Positions 22,666 through 28,613 of a stretch of DNA of 29,212 bases are shown here, piece after piece. Made by a program: the position numbers and the translations under genes. The notes beneath the pieces were generated by a model, which worked only from the letters and a program-made list of their open reading frames with translations, did no database searches and had not been told where the DNA came from. Location: positions 1 to 29,212 of the IMG/VR virus record IMGVR_UViG_3300034104_001855; one strand, written 5' to 3'. The first letter of the stretch is position 1. Each line of letters starts with the position of its first letter. The DNA is from a virus.

Positions 22666-23015
22666 GGCTGGCCCTCCTTGGCTCGGGCGGCGTCGATTGC
22701 GGCGCGAAGTTGTCGGCAGATCGCCAAGTTTTCGGGGCACGGGTGATTGGTTCCCATGGCAACCACGTTGATGTACGCTTTGAGCACTTCTTCGGCTGCG
22801 TCGGCCAGACGAGACTTACTCATCCAATCTGCCTCTGCCTCGTCATAAGCGTCGGCGAGTGCACCTTCAATAGAGTTGCGGACACGATTTACGTCTTCTA
22901 GCTCTTGCCGCAGCGCGGCGTTCTCGCGTTCTAATTCACGCAATTCAAGCCATAGGTTTTTTACATTTCCGTCCCATTCTTGAGCTAGGGCATCTGTTCG
23001 TGGTGTGTCGCTCAT
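22662..23015 (-). CDS. Coiled-coil early accessory protein, SDTPRTDA start (117 aa)
   Basis: The opening MSDTPRTDALAQEW and the coiled coil LWLELRELERENAALRQELEDVNRVRN are very common in phage accessory proteins of unknown role. The second half is helical (ADAAEEVLKAYINVV), followed by a short HPCPENLAICRQLRAAIDAARAKEGQP-type end. That end is almost shared with the 19549-19947 protein, indicating an exchanged or duplicated module. It is coupled by ATGA overlaps to both neighbours. Confidence 0.72.
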   Translation of the reverse strand: MSDTPRTDALAQEWDGNVKNLWLELRELERENAALRQELEDVNRVRNSIEGALADAYDEAEADWMSKSRLADAAEEVLKAYINVVAMGTNHPCPENLAICRQLRAAIDAARAKEGQP

Positions 23016-23233
23016 AGCTGGCCCTCCTCATTGTAATTCTTGAAGAAGCTCCGAGCAATGCTCCTCATCCTAAACGCAGCAGGGCAATCGTTGTCGTCGA
23101 GGTAGGTGTCTGCCACTTGGCCGATGGCTGCACGAAGCTGGGCCACCTCCGTTTCCAACTCATGGATGACTTTCCGATAGTGGCTCGGAAAATCGTGTGT
23201 GTAACGTGTCTCGTTTGGTATTTCTGTTTTCAT
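23012..23233 (-). CDS. Hypothetical coiled-coil protein (73 aa)
   Basis: From ATG 23233 the product begins MKTEIPNETRYTHDFPSHYRK and has a helical stretch VIHELETEVAQLRAAIGQVADTYL, then CPAAFRMRSIARSFFKNYNEEG. Upstream codons to 23353 are open, but they overlap the nuclease gene and lack a better start. The leader is CAACCAAAC-ATG, A/C-rich without SD. Function is unknown. It overlaps the next gene in ATGA. Confidence 0.6.
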   Translation of the reverse strand: MKTEIPNETRYTHDFPSHYRKVIHELETEVAQLRAAIGQVADTYLDDNDCPAAFRMRSIARSFFKNYNEEGQL

Positions 23234-23262
23234 GTTTGGTTGCGCGTGATGACGTATACGCG

Positions 23263-23276
23263 CCCCACGTTTGGGG
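23263..23276 (-). terminator. Short stem-loop after the nuclease gene
   Basis: On the transcribed (-) strand, CCCCA-AACG-TGGGG forms a 5-bp GC-rich stem with a 4-base loop, immediately after the TAA of the nuclease gene. It has no following T-run, so it is at best a weak terminator or an RNA-processing or stability hairpin. Confidence 0.3.
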
Positions 23277-24107
23277 TTAACTGACGCGAGGATCGAAATT
23301 GCGCCACCGCCAAAGGGCAAGCAATTTCTGGAATACTGAGTAGCTGCGCCCAATCATGGCGTCATCGTAGGTGACGGCATCGACACGCCCCACTTCGGTG
23401 GTGGAGATGTAGATGTTAACCCCAATGGAGCCAACATGCTTTGCCAACTCTATGATGTCGCCAGTCCACAGGTCGCTGGCATAGTGGTATGCCGCGATTT
23501 GTACGGGATGCGTCTCGATAGGCTCAACGGCAACGTTTGGCTTCGTCCGTTTGGACTTAAAGTCCACGACGGCCAAGTTGTCGCCATACTTGCCCATAAG
23601 GTCACACGTCCCAGCGTAGCCCTCAAAGCTGTTGACGACGCGCAACTCATGGTAGAGCGGAGTGATGCCGAGTTGCTCGATTTTGTGGACGGCGGGAAGG
23701 ACGAACTCCCGGCACGGCACGGCTTTCCCGTCAGGCATTGAGAGCGTAGCCGTACCATCCCATGAGTCGTGGTCGGTATAATACTGCTCCAGCGAAGCAT
23801 GGATCAGGGTGCCAAGGTCAGCCGCGCCTGCCGCATCCTCCCCTGCGAGTTCGGTGATGCGGCCTCGATAGGCTTGCAACTCCTCGCTAGCGAAGGGTGG
23901 ATTGTTGTAGCAGGCTTGGATGGTTTGGTACACCTTGTACTCCTCAAGCCCCGGCGCACTCAGCATCTTGGTGTACTCCGTGACGCTGGGAAGAAGCCGC
24001 TGCTCACGAATGTCCTTGAGGTTGGTGGGCCTCGTAGGATTCTTCGCGGTCTTCGACTTCGTAGGCTGCTCGTGGACGGCGATTCCGTCTCTGGTGTAGG
24101 CGTGCAT
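23277..24107 (-). CDS. PD-(D/E)XK exonuclease, Cas4/RecB-like (276 aa)
   Basis: RecB-family nuclease motifs in order: LGTLIHASLEQYY (H103), FEGYAGTCDLMG (D169), LAVVDFKSKR (D182, K184) and HPVQIAAYHYA (Q203, Y207). This is the H...D...D-x-K...Q-x3-Y arrangement of phage Cas4/RecB-like exonucleases. No Cys cluster for an iron-sulfur site is apparent, unlike true Cas4. Role: DNA end processing for recombination or replication, probably working with the SSB-like protein encoded just upstream (1-base TAATG overlap). No Cas genes or arrays are nearby, so CRISPR is not implied. The N-terminal 40 residues are basic and probably disordered. Confidence 0.85.
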   Translation of the reverse strand: MHAYTRDGIAVHEQPTKSKTAKNPTRPTNLKDIREQRLLPSVTEYTKMLSAPGLEEYKVYQTIQACYNNPPFASEELQAYRGRITELAGEDAAGAADLGTLIHASLEQYYTDHDSWDGTATLSMPDGKAVPCREFVLPAVHKIEQLGITPLYHELRVVNSFEGYAGTCDLMGKYGDNLAVVDFKSKRTKPNVAVEPIETHPVQIAAYHYASDLWTGDIIELAKHVGSIGVNIYISTTEVGRVDAVTYDDAMIGRSYSVFQKLLALWRWRNFDPRVS

Positions 24108-24667
24108 TAGAACGGAGCCTCGTCAGATGGAACCTCATTCGTCGCAGTCACGGGAGCCAGATGTCCTTCTTGCAACTTCTGTGCAACACGGATAATCATG
24201 GAGGCTGTCCGCCACAGGTCATCCGCGCCGATTGGGTCACAACCATCAATAAGGATGTCTACAGCCTTGTTGATAGCCATCCCAACAGTCACTCCCTCAA
24301 TGCGGGAAGGCCCAGAAATGGCGTTTCCTTGCGTTTTACGGGGTTCTTCAGCCGCAGGGGCAGGCTGGGCTTGGGTAGCCTCGCCTACGGGCTTAAAAAC
24401 GACTTTATCGCCGAAAGTAAGCTGAATGCCACCGCGATAGTCGTCTCCGCGCTTAATGCCCTGACCCGAAAACTGGACCCTCTGGCCGTTAACATGTTCA
24501 AACGTCTTGCTAAAAGACGTGACATCCACCGTAACTCCACCCTCAGAAAGAGTGGCCTTCCAAAAGGTCTTCCCAGATTTGCTGGTAAGAGCCTTTGCTC
24601 CTGAGACATTGGCAACGATGTTGCCCTTAATGTATTCGCCCGGTTGGGCTGCTAGTACGTTGTTCAT
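24107..24667 (-). CDS. Single-stranded DNA-binding-like protein (186 aa)
   Basis: Residues about 10-95 look like an OB-fold (YIKGNIVANVSGAKAL, FWKATLSEGGVTVDVTSFSKTFEHVNGQRVQFSGQG, RGGIQLTFGDKVVFKPV in outline). A Pro/Ala/Gln-rich linker follows, then a helical region. The extreme C-terminus EVPSDEAPF matches the acidic, proline-phenylalanine tip by which SSB proteins recruit partners. Likely binds ssDNA and recruits nuclease and helicase. The helical insert (about 125-170) is not typical of bacterial SSB and might be a separate domain. The A/C-rich leader before ATG 24667 ends AACACACA. Confidence 0.72.
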   Translation of the reverse strand: MNNVLAAQPGEYIKGNIVANVSGAKALTSKSGKTFWKATLSEGGVTVDVTSFSKTFEHVNGQRVQFSGQGIKRGDDYRGGIQLTFGDKVVFKPVGEATQAQPAPAAEEPRKTQGNAISGPSRIEGVTVGMAINKAVDILIDGCDPIGADDLWRTASMIIRVAQKLQEGHLAPVTATNEVPSDEAPF

Positions 24668-24751
24668 TGTGTGTTATTGCAGTTGACTGACAAATTTATT
24701 CCGTAAGGGGATATAGGGGTTGTATAAGTACGATGTATATATCTGTACGCA
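24668..24751 (-). promoter_or_regulatory. A/T-rich intergenic leader with an operator-like dyad
   Basis: This 84-base gap is markedly A/T-rich compared with its surroundings and precedes the SSB-like gene. It contains GTACGATGTATATATCTGTAC (24728-24748, in two halves GTACGAT and ATCTGTAC around TATATA), an imperfect inverted repeat. It could hold an internal promoter or operator for SSB and downstream genes. No convincing -35/-10 pair could be fixed by eye. Confidence 0.35.
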
Positions 24752-24994
24752 TTATTGAGCTGAATTTTTGACGCAGTATCGCGCATTGGCAACCCAGACG
24801 ACAACGCCCTTCTTGCCAAGGCTTGCGACGACGCGATCAACAGTACGCTTCTCCAAGTGCAGCTTGGTTGCAATGTACTCATTGCCGCCGGTGAAGCCGC
24901 GATTGAAGGAGGCGATGAAAGCGGCGACGAGCCTCTCCGCATGAGAGAGGTCGTCCCGCGCAATCAGGTCGTAGGGAATCCAAAGACCTTTCAT
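24752..24994 (-). CDS. Winged-helix DNA-binding protein, replication-initiator type (80 aa)
   Basis: Begins MKGLWIPYDLIARDDLSHAERLVAAFIASFNRG, then GGNEYIATKLHLEKRTVDRVVASLGKKGVV (helix-turn-helix 38-66) and a wing strand VVWVANARY. This is the outline of the N-terminal HTH_36-like domain of phage replication proteins (O/DnaD-like), but without the C-terminal helicase-loading part, so it may be a stand-alone regulator or a shortened initiator. It lies just upstream of the SSB gene. The start overlaps the previous stop in ATGA. Confidence 0.72.
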   Translation of the reverse strand: MKGLWIPYDLIARDDLSHAERLVAAFIASFNRGFTGGNEYIATKLHLEKRTVDRVVASLGKKGVVVWVANARYCVKNSAQ

Positions 24995-25194
24995 GGGTGG
25001 AGTTCCCTTAAAGCCTTGAGCAAATGACAGTTCGTCTCTCTAAGACGCTCGATTTCCTTCGCCTGTTCAGACAGGCGATCTGCTGCTTCGGCAATCGCTA
25101 CATTGGCCGCGCCGTCTTCGGAAACAATGTCGCGTGCCAGAACGCGCAGGGCATCGTGCAAAACCTTGGTTTCGGTGTACGGGATTTTAGTCAT
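24991..25194 (-). CDS. Hypothetical helical protein (67 aa)
   Basis: From ATG 25194: MTKIPYTETKVLHDALRVLA then helical AAEAADRLSEQAKEIERLRETNCHLLKALRELHP-type sequence, a short coiled coil. Codons further upstream are open to 25254 but overlap the next gene for longer; the ATG at 25194 gives an 8-base overlap. Function unknown. Confidence 0.55.
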   Translation of the reverse strand: MTKIPYTETKVLHDALRVLARDIVSEDGAANVAIAEAADRLSEQAKEIERLRETNCHLLKALRELHP

Positions 25195-25384
25195 GGATAT
25201 AAACGTTGCTGCCAAAGAATTTGCGGTCGGCGGGAACCTCGGCGGGAAGTCCACGGGACAACCTACTCAGGCACACGCGTATATCGCTGCGGAGTTGATG
25301 GTTGCAGTCCCAAGCAAGGCTTGGCCGCAACTGCACCAGCACTTGATCCAGTAGCTCAATCAGTCGTTCTTTGTCTGTTTTCAT
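25187..25384 (-). CDS. Hypothetical small protein (65 aa)
   Basis: Starts at ATG 25384, where AGAAACACA precedes the start (the A/C-rich leader type of this region) and the previous stop overlaps in ATGA. The product is MKTDKERLIELLDQVLVQLR onward, helical, then a Cys-containing middle (WDCNHQLRSDIRVCLSRL) and a basic end with PADRKFFGSNVYIHD. Unrecognised. Confidence 0.55.
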   Translation of the reverse strand: MKTDKERLIELLDQVLVQLRPSLAWDCNHQLRSDIRVCLSRLSRGLPAEVPADRKFFGSNVYIHD

Positions 25385-25569
25385 TGTGTTTCTACTACCT
25401 GCCAAGGACGGCTAGGATCGCTGACGCCCCATTGCTCAACGCTCTCCCGGCCATCCAATGAATTGTGGATTATCAGTTGGTTATTGTCGGTTTTCGACGG
25501 CGAACACCAGCACTTTGACGTGCAGATGTGGTCGATTTGATCGTTTAATGGAATGACGTGCAACTTCAT
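25381..25569 (-). CDS. Conserved small phage protein, HVIPLNDQIDH motif (62 aa)
   Basis: From ATG 25569: MKLHVIPLNDQIDHICTSKC then WCSP (three Cys in C-x3-C-x-C), then NQLIIHNSLDGRES and a tail WGVSDPSRPWQVVET. The pattern 'H--P-ND---H----C-C-P------HNS-DGRE' is common in phage and bacterial small proteins of unknown role, where the Cys/His set probably binds a metal. The start is in ATGA overlap with the gene upstream. Earlier in-frame codons would overlap that gene. Confidence 0.68.
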   Translation of the reverse strand: MKLHVIPLNDQIDHICTSKCWCSPSKTDNNQLIIHNSLDGRESVEQWGVSDPSRPWQVVETQ

Positions 25570-25775
25570 GGGTGCGGGTCGTCCCGGCGGTAATCGGTGA
25601 GATCGTTGATCTCGCGACGCAGGCGACGGATTTCTTCCTCTAAACGGTCGATGCACAGGAAGAGTTCTCCCCGGCAGTCCTCAAGGCCAGTTGTCGCGAC
25701 TGGCAAACGCGCCCAGCCAATCAACTCATCTACGCACTTTCGCGCCGTATCGGCGTCTTGTTCATATGTATTCAT
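25566..25775 (-). CDS. Hypothetical helical protein (69 aa)
   Basis: From ATG 25775 (leader CTAGAAAGATA): MNTYEQDADTARKCVDELIG then ATTGLEDCRGELFLCIDRLEEEIRRLRREINDL-type helices ending DDPHP. An additional in-frame ATG upstream at 25793 exists, but 25775 fits the spacing and leader type of the other genes. It is a short coiled-coil protein with no known family. ATGA overlap with the next gene. Confidence 0.55.
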   Translation of the reverse strand: MNTYEQDADTARKCVDELIGWARLPVATTGLEDCRGELFLCIDRLEEEIRRLRREINDLTDYRRDDPHP

Positions 25776-25802
25776 TATCTTTCTAGGTTGCACGGTAACT
25801 GC

Positions 25803-26294
25803 CTAAGCCATCACGCGATGACTACTTGAGCGGAAGCACCGTGCGGGCTTTTTGCTCTCGCCAAAAGCGGCGGCAGTTCTCGTTTCCTGTTCGTTCTGAC
25901 AAAGTGGGACTTTCCACACTCCATCTGTGGGATCAAGAAAAATCTCGCCCCGCATCATCTCGTTAGCGCAACGATTTAACGTAGCGGTACTTAGGCCAGC
26001 ACGGTCTGCGTACCACTTCCGGCCGACGTATCCATCTCTTGTAGCGCGGGCTTGAGCGTATTCGTGAACTACGGCACAGGCCGCTTGGGTGATTCTGGGC
26101 TGGCCTTCGACCCATTGATTCTTTCGCAACATTCCCTTGCCAAATCCCCTGCTGACACGGGTGCGCGTAAAAATCGGGGCGCGTGTCTTCTTATCGGCTG
26201 AAGCCATTAGCTTGGCCTCTTCCTCTTCCGCCTTCCTGACACGCTCCTGCATCTTCTCCCAGAAACGAACCGCTGACGATATTGTGTTATTCAT
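25803..26294 (-). CDS. HTH-like DNA-binding protein (163 aa)
   Basis: A helical charged N-terminus (WEKMQERVRKAEEEEAKLMASA), a basic linker (TRTRVSRGFGKGMLRKNQW), then residues about 68-120: ITQAACAVVHEYAQARATRDGYVGRKWYADRAGLSTATLNRCANEMMRGEI in outline. This resembles a winged HTH in which the 92-113 helices (RKWYADRAG-STATLNRC) contact DNA. It is the second HTH protein of the operon and a candidate early regulator or replication factor. Start ATG 26294, leader AATAAACA. It overlaps the stop of the 26291 gene in ATGA. Confidence 0.65.
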   Translation of the reverse strand: MNNTISSAVRFWEKMQERVRKAEEEEAKLMASADKKTRAPIFTRTRVSRGFGKGMLRKNQWVEGQPRITQAACAVVHEYAQARATRDGYVGRKWYADRAGLSTATLNRCANEMMRGEIFLDPTDGVWKVPLCQNEQETRTAAAFGESKKPARCFRSSSHRVMA

Positions 26295-26500
26295 TGTTTA
26301 TTTAGGTATGCAAACTTCTTGAGCGTCTTAAAATGCGCTAGCCGTTCGGCCAATGGCGGCGGCGGAGAATCCAATCGCCTCCGCGTTAAAAGGGCTAGGA
26401 ATGCGGCCATGTCTGCCGTGCCTCTTGTCCATTGGTTATACCAAACCACCTTGCCCAAGCGCACCGCTCGCCATGATTCAATCCAGTCTTTCTTTTTCAT
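26291..26500 (-). CDS. Hypothetical basic protein (69 aa)
   Basis: Begins MKKKDWIESWRAVRLGKVVW, basic and Trp-rich, then RRRLDSPPPPLAERLAHFKTLKKFAYLNKQ. Start ATG 26500 is preceded by TTAACACA, the A/C-rich leader type; an ATG four codons upstream (26512) lies inside that leader and is less likely. Unrecognised. Coupled by ATGA to the HTH gene. Confidence 0.55.
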   Translation of the reverse strand: MKKKDWIESWRAVRLGKVVWYNQWTRGTADMAAFLALLTRRRLDSPPPPLAERLAHFKTLKKFAYLNKQ

Positions 26501-26537
26501 TGTGTTAATCATCGCCACATTTTTTCTTTTTGTGGCA

Positions 26538-26744
26538 TTAGTTAATTGGTGCAGACCGAAAGCGCAAAACCAAATCCGACACCTTAAAACGTGCGCAAAT
26601 CGAATCGGCACGGCGAAGGTAGCTTTCGCGAAACTCAAATCGAGAATCGTTTGCCATATTTCTTAACGCAAAAACGGCATAAAGTGCGGCTTTTGCAATT
26701 GGCTTCTTGTAAAGCGAATCATGAATTTCTCTTTTCGTTTTCAT
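26538..26744 (-). CDS. Hypothetical basic protein (68 aa)
   Basis: Begins MKTKREIHDSLYKKPIAKAA, helical, then RNMANDSRFEFRESYLRRADSICARFKVSDL and a basic end RFRSAPIN. ATG 26744 is preceded by AACACA, and the stop of the upstream endolysin gene (TAA) sits inside this leader (AAGTAACACAATG). This leader is the main reason to accept the gene; the protein itself is not recognised. Confidence 0.5.
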   Translation of the reverse strand: MKTKREIHDSLYKKPIAKAALYAVFALRNMANDSRFEFRESYLRRADSICARFKVSDLVLRFRSAPIN

Positions 26745-26748
26745 TGTG

Positions 26749-27147
26749 TTACTTCATTGCATTAACTACTTTGCGGGAATAAGATAGAGTGGCGCGTTTC
26801 TTATGCCCTAATGGCCCCCCATTATGGATTCGCGCCAACGTCGCAACGTCGCCCCGGTCCCACGCATTGCGGGCATATCGGCGCAAATAGGCAGTGACGA
26901 CGCGCCGGGAATAAGCTAAATCCGCGCAATCGGAATATCGCCCCGGAACTCCGGAGTCCTGCCAGTATGCGCGATGGATTTGCAGAGGGCCAAGGGCTTG
27001 AGGCTTTCCGTTTACATAGTCGCCGGGAATCGGTCCAAGCCTGCCCGACGTTTCGACGTGATGCAAAGCCCGCCAAAACGATTCCGGCGGTGCAGCGTTA
27101 GCCGTTGCGAGGGATGCGAGGGCGACGAATAGAAGTTTTGCTTTCAT
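26749..27147 (-). CDS. Secreted lysozyme-like endolysin (132 aa)
   Basis: A signal peptide (MKAKLLFVALASLATANA, cleavage after about residue 18) is followed by a lysozyme/transglycosylase-like fold: ALHHVETSGRLG with the probable catalytic Glu at 32, IPGDYVNGKPQALGPLQIHRAYW (GPLQI motif), YSRRVVTAYLRRYA, then LARIHNGGPLGHKKRATLSYSRKV (HNGGP motif and T--Y--KV end). This is the layout of short peptidoglycan-cleaving endolysins of many environmental phages. Export by Sec would make it less dependent on the holin. It lies in the leftward (early-type) unit, far from the holin genes at 6430-7016. One-base TAATG overlap with the upstream secreted protein. Confidence 0.8.
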   Translation of the reverse strand: MKAKLLFVALASLATANAAPPESFWRALHHVETSGRLGPIPGDYVNGKPQALGPLQIHRAYWQDSGVPGRYSDCADLAYSRRVVTAYLRRYARNAWDRGDVATLARIHNGGPLGHKKRATLSYSRKVVNAMK

Positions 27148-27395
27148 TAGGCAACCCGCGCCTCCTGCACTTGTGAAACAATGTCAAAAAATGACGGCTC
27201 TTCGGCTTCCGGTCCATTTTCCGATTGGTAACGGTGATATGCGCGGACCCGTTGCCGCATTTCTGCGGTGATTCGCGCCGTTTCAGTCGTGCCGTCAGAA
27301 TATCTCAGGGTGCAATAATTTCCCGTGAACTGAGCGAAGGCAACGCCCGTCATCATGGACACGGCGAAGGGAGGAACTAAGGCAATCGTTTTCAT
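27147..27395 (-). CDS. Small exported protein next to the endolysin (82 aa)
   Basis: A Sec signal peptide is visible in MKTIALVPPFAVSMMTGVAF-A (cleavage about residue 21), then a mature part of about 60 residues: QFTGNYCTLRYSDGTTETAR, helical QRVRAYHRYQSEN and an acidic/Gln end. No lipobox and no second membrane segment, so a classical two-component spanin is not supported. The overlap with the endolysin suggests linked roles in the envelope. ATG 27395 is preceded by AAACAAAAACACA, the clearest A/C-rich leader of the window; the longer open frame upstream lacks support. Confidence 0.65.
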   Translation of the reverse strand: MKTIALVPPFAVSMMTGVAFAQFTGNYCTLRYSDGTTETARITAEMRQRVRAYHRYQSENGPEAEEPSFFDIVSQVQEARVA

Positions 27396-27477
27396 TGTGT
27401 TTTTGTTTTTGGGGTTTGGTAGTCTCATCAGGCGGTCCATGCCAAGGGCCGCGACGGGCAAAGCCCGTTTCGATAGG
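27396..27477 (-). promoter_or_regulatory. Intergenic leader with hairpin
   Basis: An 82-base gap before the exported-protein gene. On the transcribed strand it contains ACGGGC-TTT-GCCCGT (27454-27468), a perfect 6-bp stem with a 3-base loop, about 58 bases upstream of the start, and ends in CCCCAAAAACAAAAACACA before ATG. There is no T-run after the stem. It could be a processing, attenuation or weak termination point between two early gene groups. Confidence 0.35.
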
Positions 27478-27819
27478 TTAAAACCCCATAACCAGCACCC
27501 CGCCGTCAAATTCGACGACTTGCGTTTGCTCGCGGAGCCAATCCAAGGCTTCCGATTCGTCGCTTTCGCTTTCATGCCCAAACGACTTGGCGGACTCCCC
27601 GGCGTCGAAACCATACTCAACGGCGGCCTCAAGAGCGGTCCTGAACTCTTGCCATTCGCAACAAAGGGCAATGACGTCTAATTCGTATTCCTCGCCCGTG
27701 TCTTGCTCCATTTCTTCGATGTGAGCGAAAAGAGCGCGAAGCGCAGCGGGGGAAAAGTCATTGCGCCCCATGCGGCGGAAAGCGTCAATGAAGTCGATTT
27801 CGGAAACGTTGGTTTTCAT
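27478..27819 (-). CDS. Acidic conserved early protein, ICC-type (113 aa)
   Basis: From ATG 27819: MKTNVSEIDFIDAFRRMGRN, then HIEEMEQDTGEEYELDVIALCCEWQEF, an acidic middle (ESESDESEALDWLREQT) and the end VVEFDGGVLVMGF. The combination 'D-IALCCEW-E...EAL--L---T-V-EFDGGVLV--F' is a familiar conserved protein in phages and plasmids with no assigned role. Very acidic, so a DNA-mimic or protein inhibitor is conceivable but unproven. Its leader (27820-27845) begins with ACGCAAAC. The upstream frame to 27876 is rejected as part of that leader. Confidence 0.7.
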   Translation of the reverse strand: MKTNVSEIDFIDAFRRMGRNDFSPAALRALFAHIEEMEQDTGEEYELDVIALCCEWQEFRTALEAAVEYGFDAGESAKSFGHESESDESEALDWLREQTQVVEFDGGVLVMGF

Positions 27820-27845
27820 TTTGTCTTTGTGTTGTTTGTTTGCGT
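27820..27845 (-). promoter_or_regulatory. ACGCAAAC leader, copy 1
   Basis: Read on the - strand this 26-base leader starts ACGCAAACAAACAACACAAA and ends GACAAA directly before the ATG. It contains only one G besides that in ACG and no Shine-Dalgarno. The stop codon TAA of the upstream gene merges with its first bases. Four consecutive genes have such a leader. Confidence 0.55.
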
Positions 27846-28051
27846 TAGCAGTCGGAGAGAATAACTTTGGGCGCAATCATCGACCGGGAAAGTCCCTTGT
27901 GTTGAACTTCGATTTCGACGATTGAAGCCGTCGCGAGGTGAAAGCCGCAACCGTTCCAACGGGCAATCCAAGTCTCGGCTTGCTCAAGTCCAGCAAAGCC
28001 CGTTGCAAGGGCGCGGTTCAACTGGTCAACTGTCATGTCTGAGGTGTTCAT
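27845..28051 (-). CDS. Hypothetical protein (68 aa)
   Basis: Begins MNTSDMTVDQLNRALATGFA, then GLEQAETWIARWNGCGFHLA and VEIEVQHKGLSRSMIAPKVILSDC. The pattern of a short helical start and a beta-rich end is seen, but no family is recognised. An inner ATG six codons in is a possible start; the leader at 28052-28075 supports the longer form. It ends inside the next leader. Confidence 0.58.
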   Translation of the reverse strand: MNTSDMTVDQLNRALATGFAGLEQAETWIARWNGCGFHLATASIVEIEVQHKGLSRSMIAPKVILSDC

Positions 28052-28075
28052 TATGTATTTGTTTATTGTTTGCGT
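28052..28075 (-). promoter_or_regulatory. ACGCAAAC leader, copy 2
   Basis: On the - strand: ACGCAAACAATAAACAAATA then CATA before the ATG. Same head and A/C-rich body as copies 1, 3 and 4; no Shine-Dalgarno. Confidence 0.55.
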
Positions 28076-28087
28076 TAGTAGTTGGAT

Positions 28088-28267
28088 TCACTCCGATTCT
28101 TCGCTGTCTTCTTTGTCCTGTTCAGGGTTCCGTGCAAGCCAAGCGGCATAAGCGGCCTCCTCTGCTGCACGTTTGGCCTGAATTCGTTTCTCGTCGGCTT
28201 CAGACCATAGGCCGTACCGATTGCGGATTTCCTGCAACGCATCATTTATTGATACCGGGTTACTCAT
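28088..28267 (-). CDS. Hypothetical charged helical protein (59 aa)
   Basis: A 59-codon gene from ATG 28267 to TGA 28088-28090. Begins MSNPVSINDALQEIRNRYGL, then WSEADEKRIQAKRAAEEAAY helices, then AAWLARNPEQ and an acidic end DKEDSEESE. Highly charged, probably all-helical with a disordered tail. Its presence is supported by the copy-3 leader with AAACAAAAACACA right before the ATG. No family recognised. Confidence 0.6.
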   Translation of the reverse strand: MSNPVSINDALQEIRNRYGLWSEADEKRIQAKRAAEEAAYAAWLARNPEQDKEDSEESE

Positions 28268-28352
28268 TGTGTTTTTGTTTATGGTTTGCGTTTGTAAGAA
28301 CCCCTAAGGATTCAGCGCAACCCCCCACTTTCGCGAAGGGTTGAGTGAATGC
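28268..28352 (-). repeat. 85-nt intergenic unit A (leader copy 3 plus hairpins)
   Basis: One of two homologous 85-base spacers (the other at 28614-28698). On the - strand it begins right after a TGA with GCATTCACTCAACCC, contains GAATC-CTTAGG-GGTTC (a 5-bp stem with one G-T pair), and ends with ACGCAAACCATAAAC and AAAAACACA before ATG 28267. The shared order suggests duplication of a spacer that carries 3'-end, hairpin and leader signals. Confidence 0.6.
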
Positions 28353-28613
28353 TCAGGCGGTCAAATCGCCAACCTTGCCAAGCTTGCCGAGGTGAATCAG
28401 CATAGCATCCGGCGCATCCGCGCCCCCAAAGGAACAGCCCCCGTAGCTATCTACCGTAGGATTTGGATCATTCAGCACCAGGGAACCAACCGCTTTGTCG
28501 GAACGCTTGGCCCCTGCCTTCAAAAGCTTGGCGGCGGCCTCCGGCAACGATTCGCCAATGGCGAAGTAATTGATGGTCATCAAAACATATCGCGTGCAAT
28601 CAGGATATTTCAT
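28353..28613 (-). CDS. Hypothetical protein (86 aa)
   Basis: Begins MKYPDCTRYVLMTINYFAIG, then helical ESLPEAAAKLLKAGAKRSDKA, then a Gly/Asp-rich loop (NDPNPTVDSYGGCSFGGADAPDA) and the end HLGKLGKVGDLTA. The last codons GGCGATTTGACCGCCTGA resemble the end of the 28699-28911 gene (GGCGACTTCGCCTGA), and the spacer that follows is also shared. Function unknown. Confidence 0.6.
   Translation of the reverse strand: MKYPDCTRYVLMTINYFAIGESLPEAAAKLLKAGAKRSDKAVGSLVLNDPNPTVDSYGGCSFGGADAPDAMLIHLGKLGKVGDLTA

Noticed and set aside
23277-24107. CRISPR adaptation gene cas4
   Set aside because: The nuclease motifs fit, but no Cys cluster, cas1/cas2 genes or array is present; it is a phage recombination/replication nuclease.
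24664-24963. Alternative 99-codon - strand frame overlapping the winged-helix gene
   Set aside because: It conflicts with the HTH-encoding frame, has a low-complexity product, and no leader or overlap signal fits its start.
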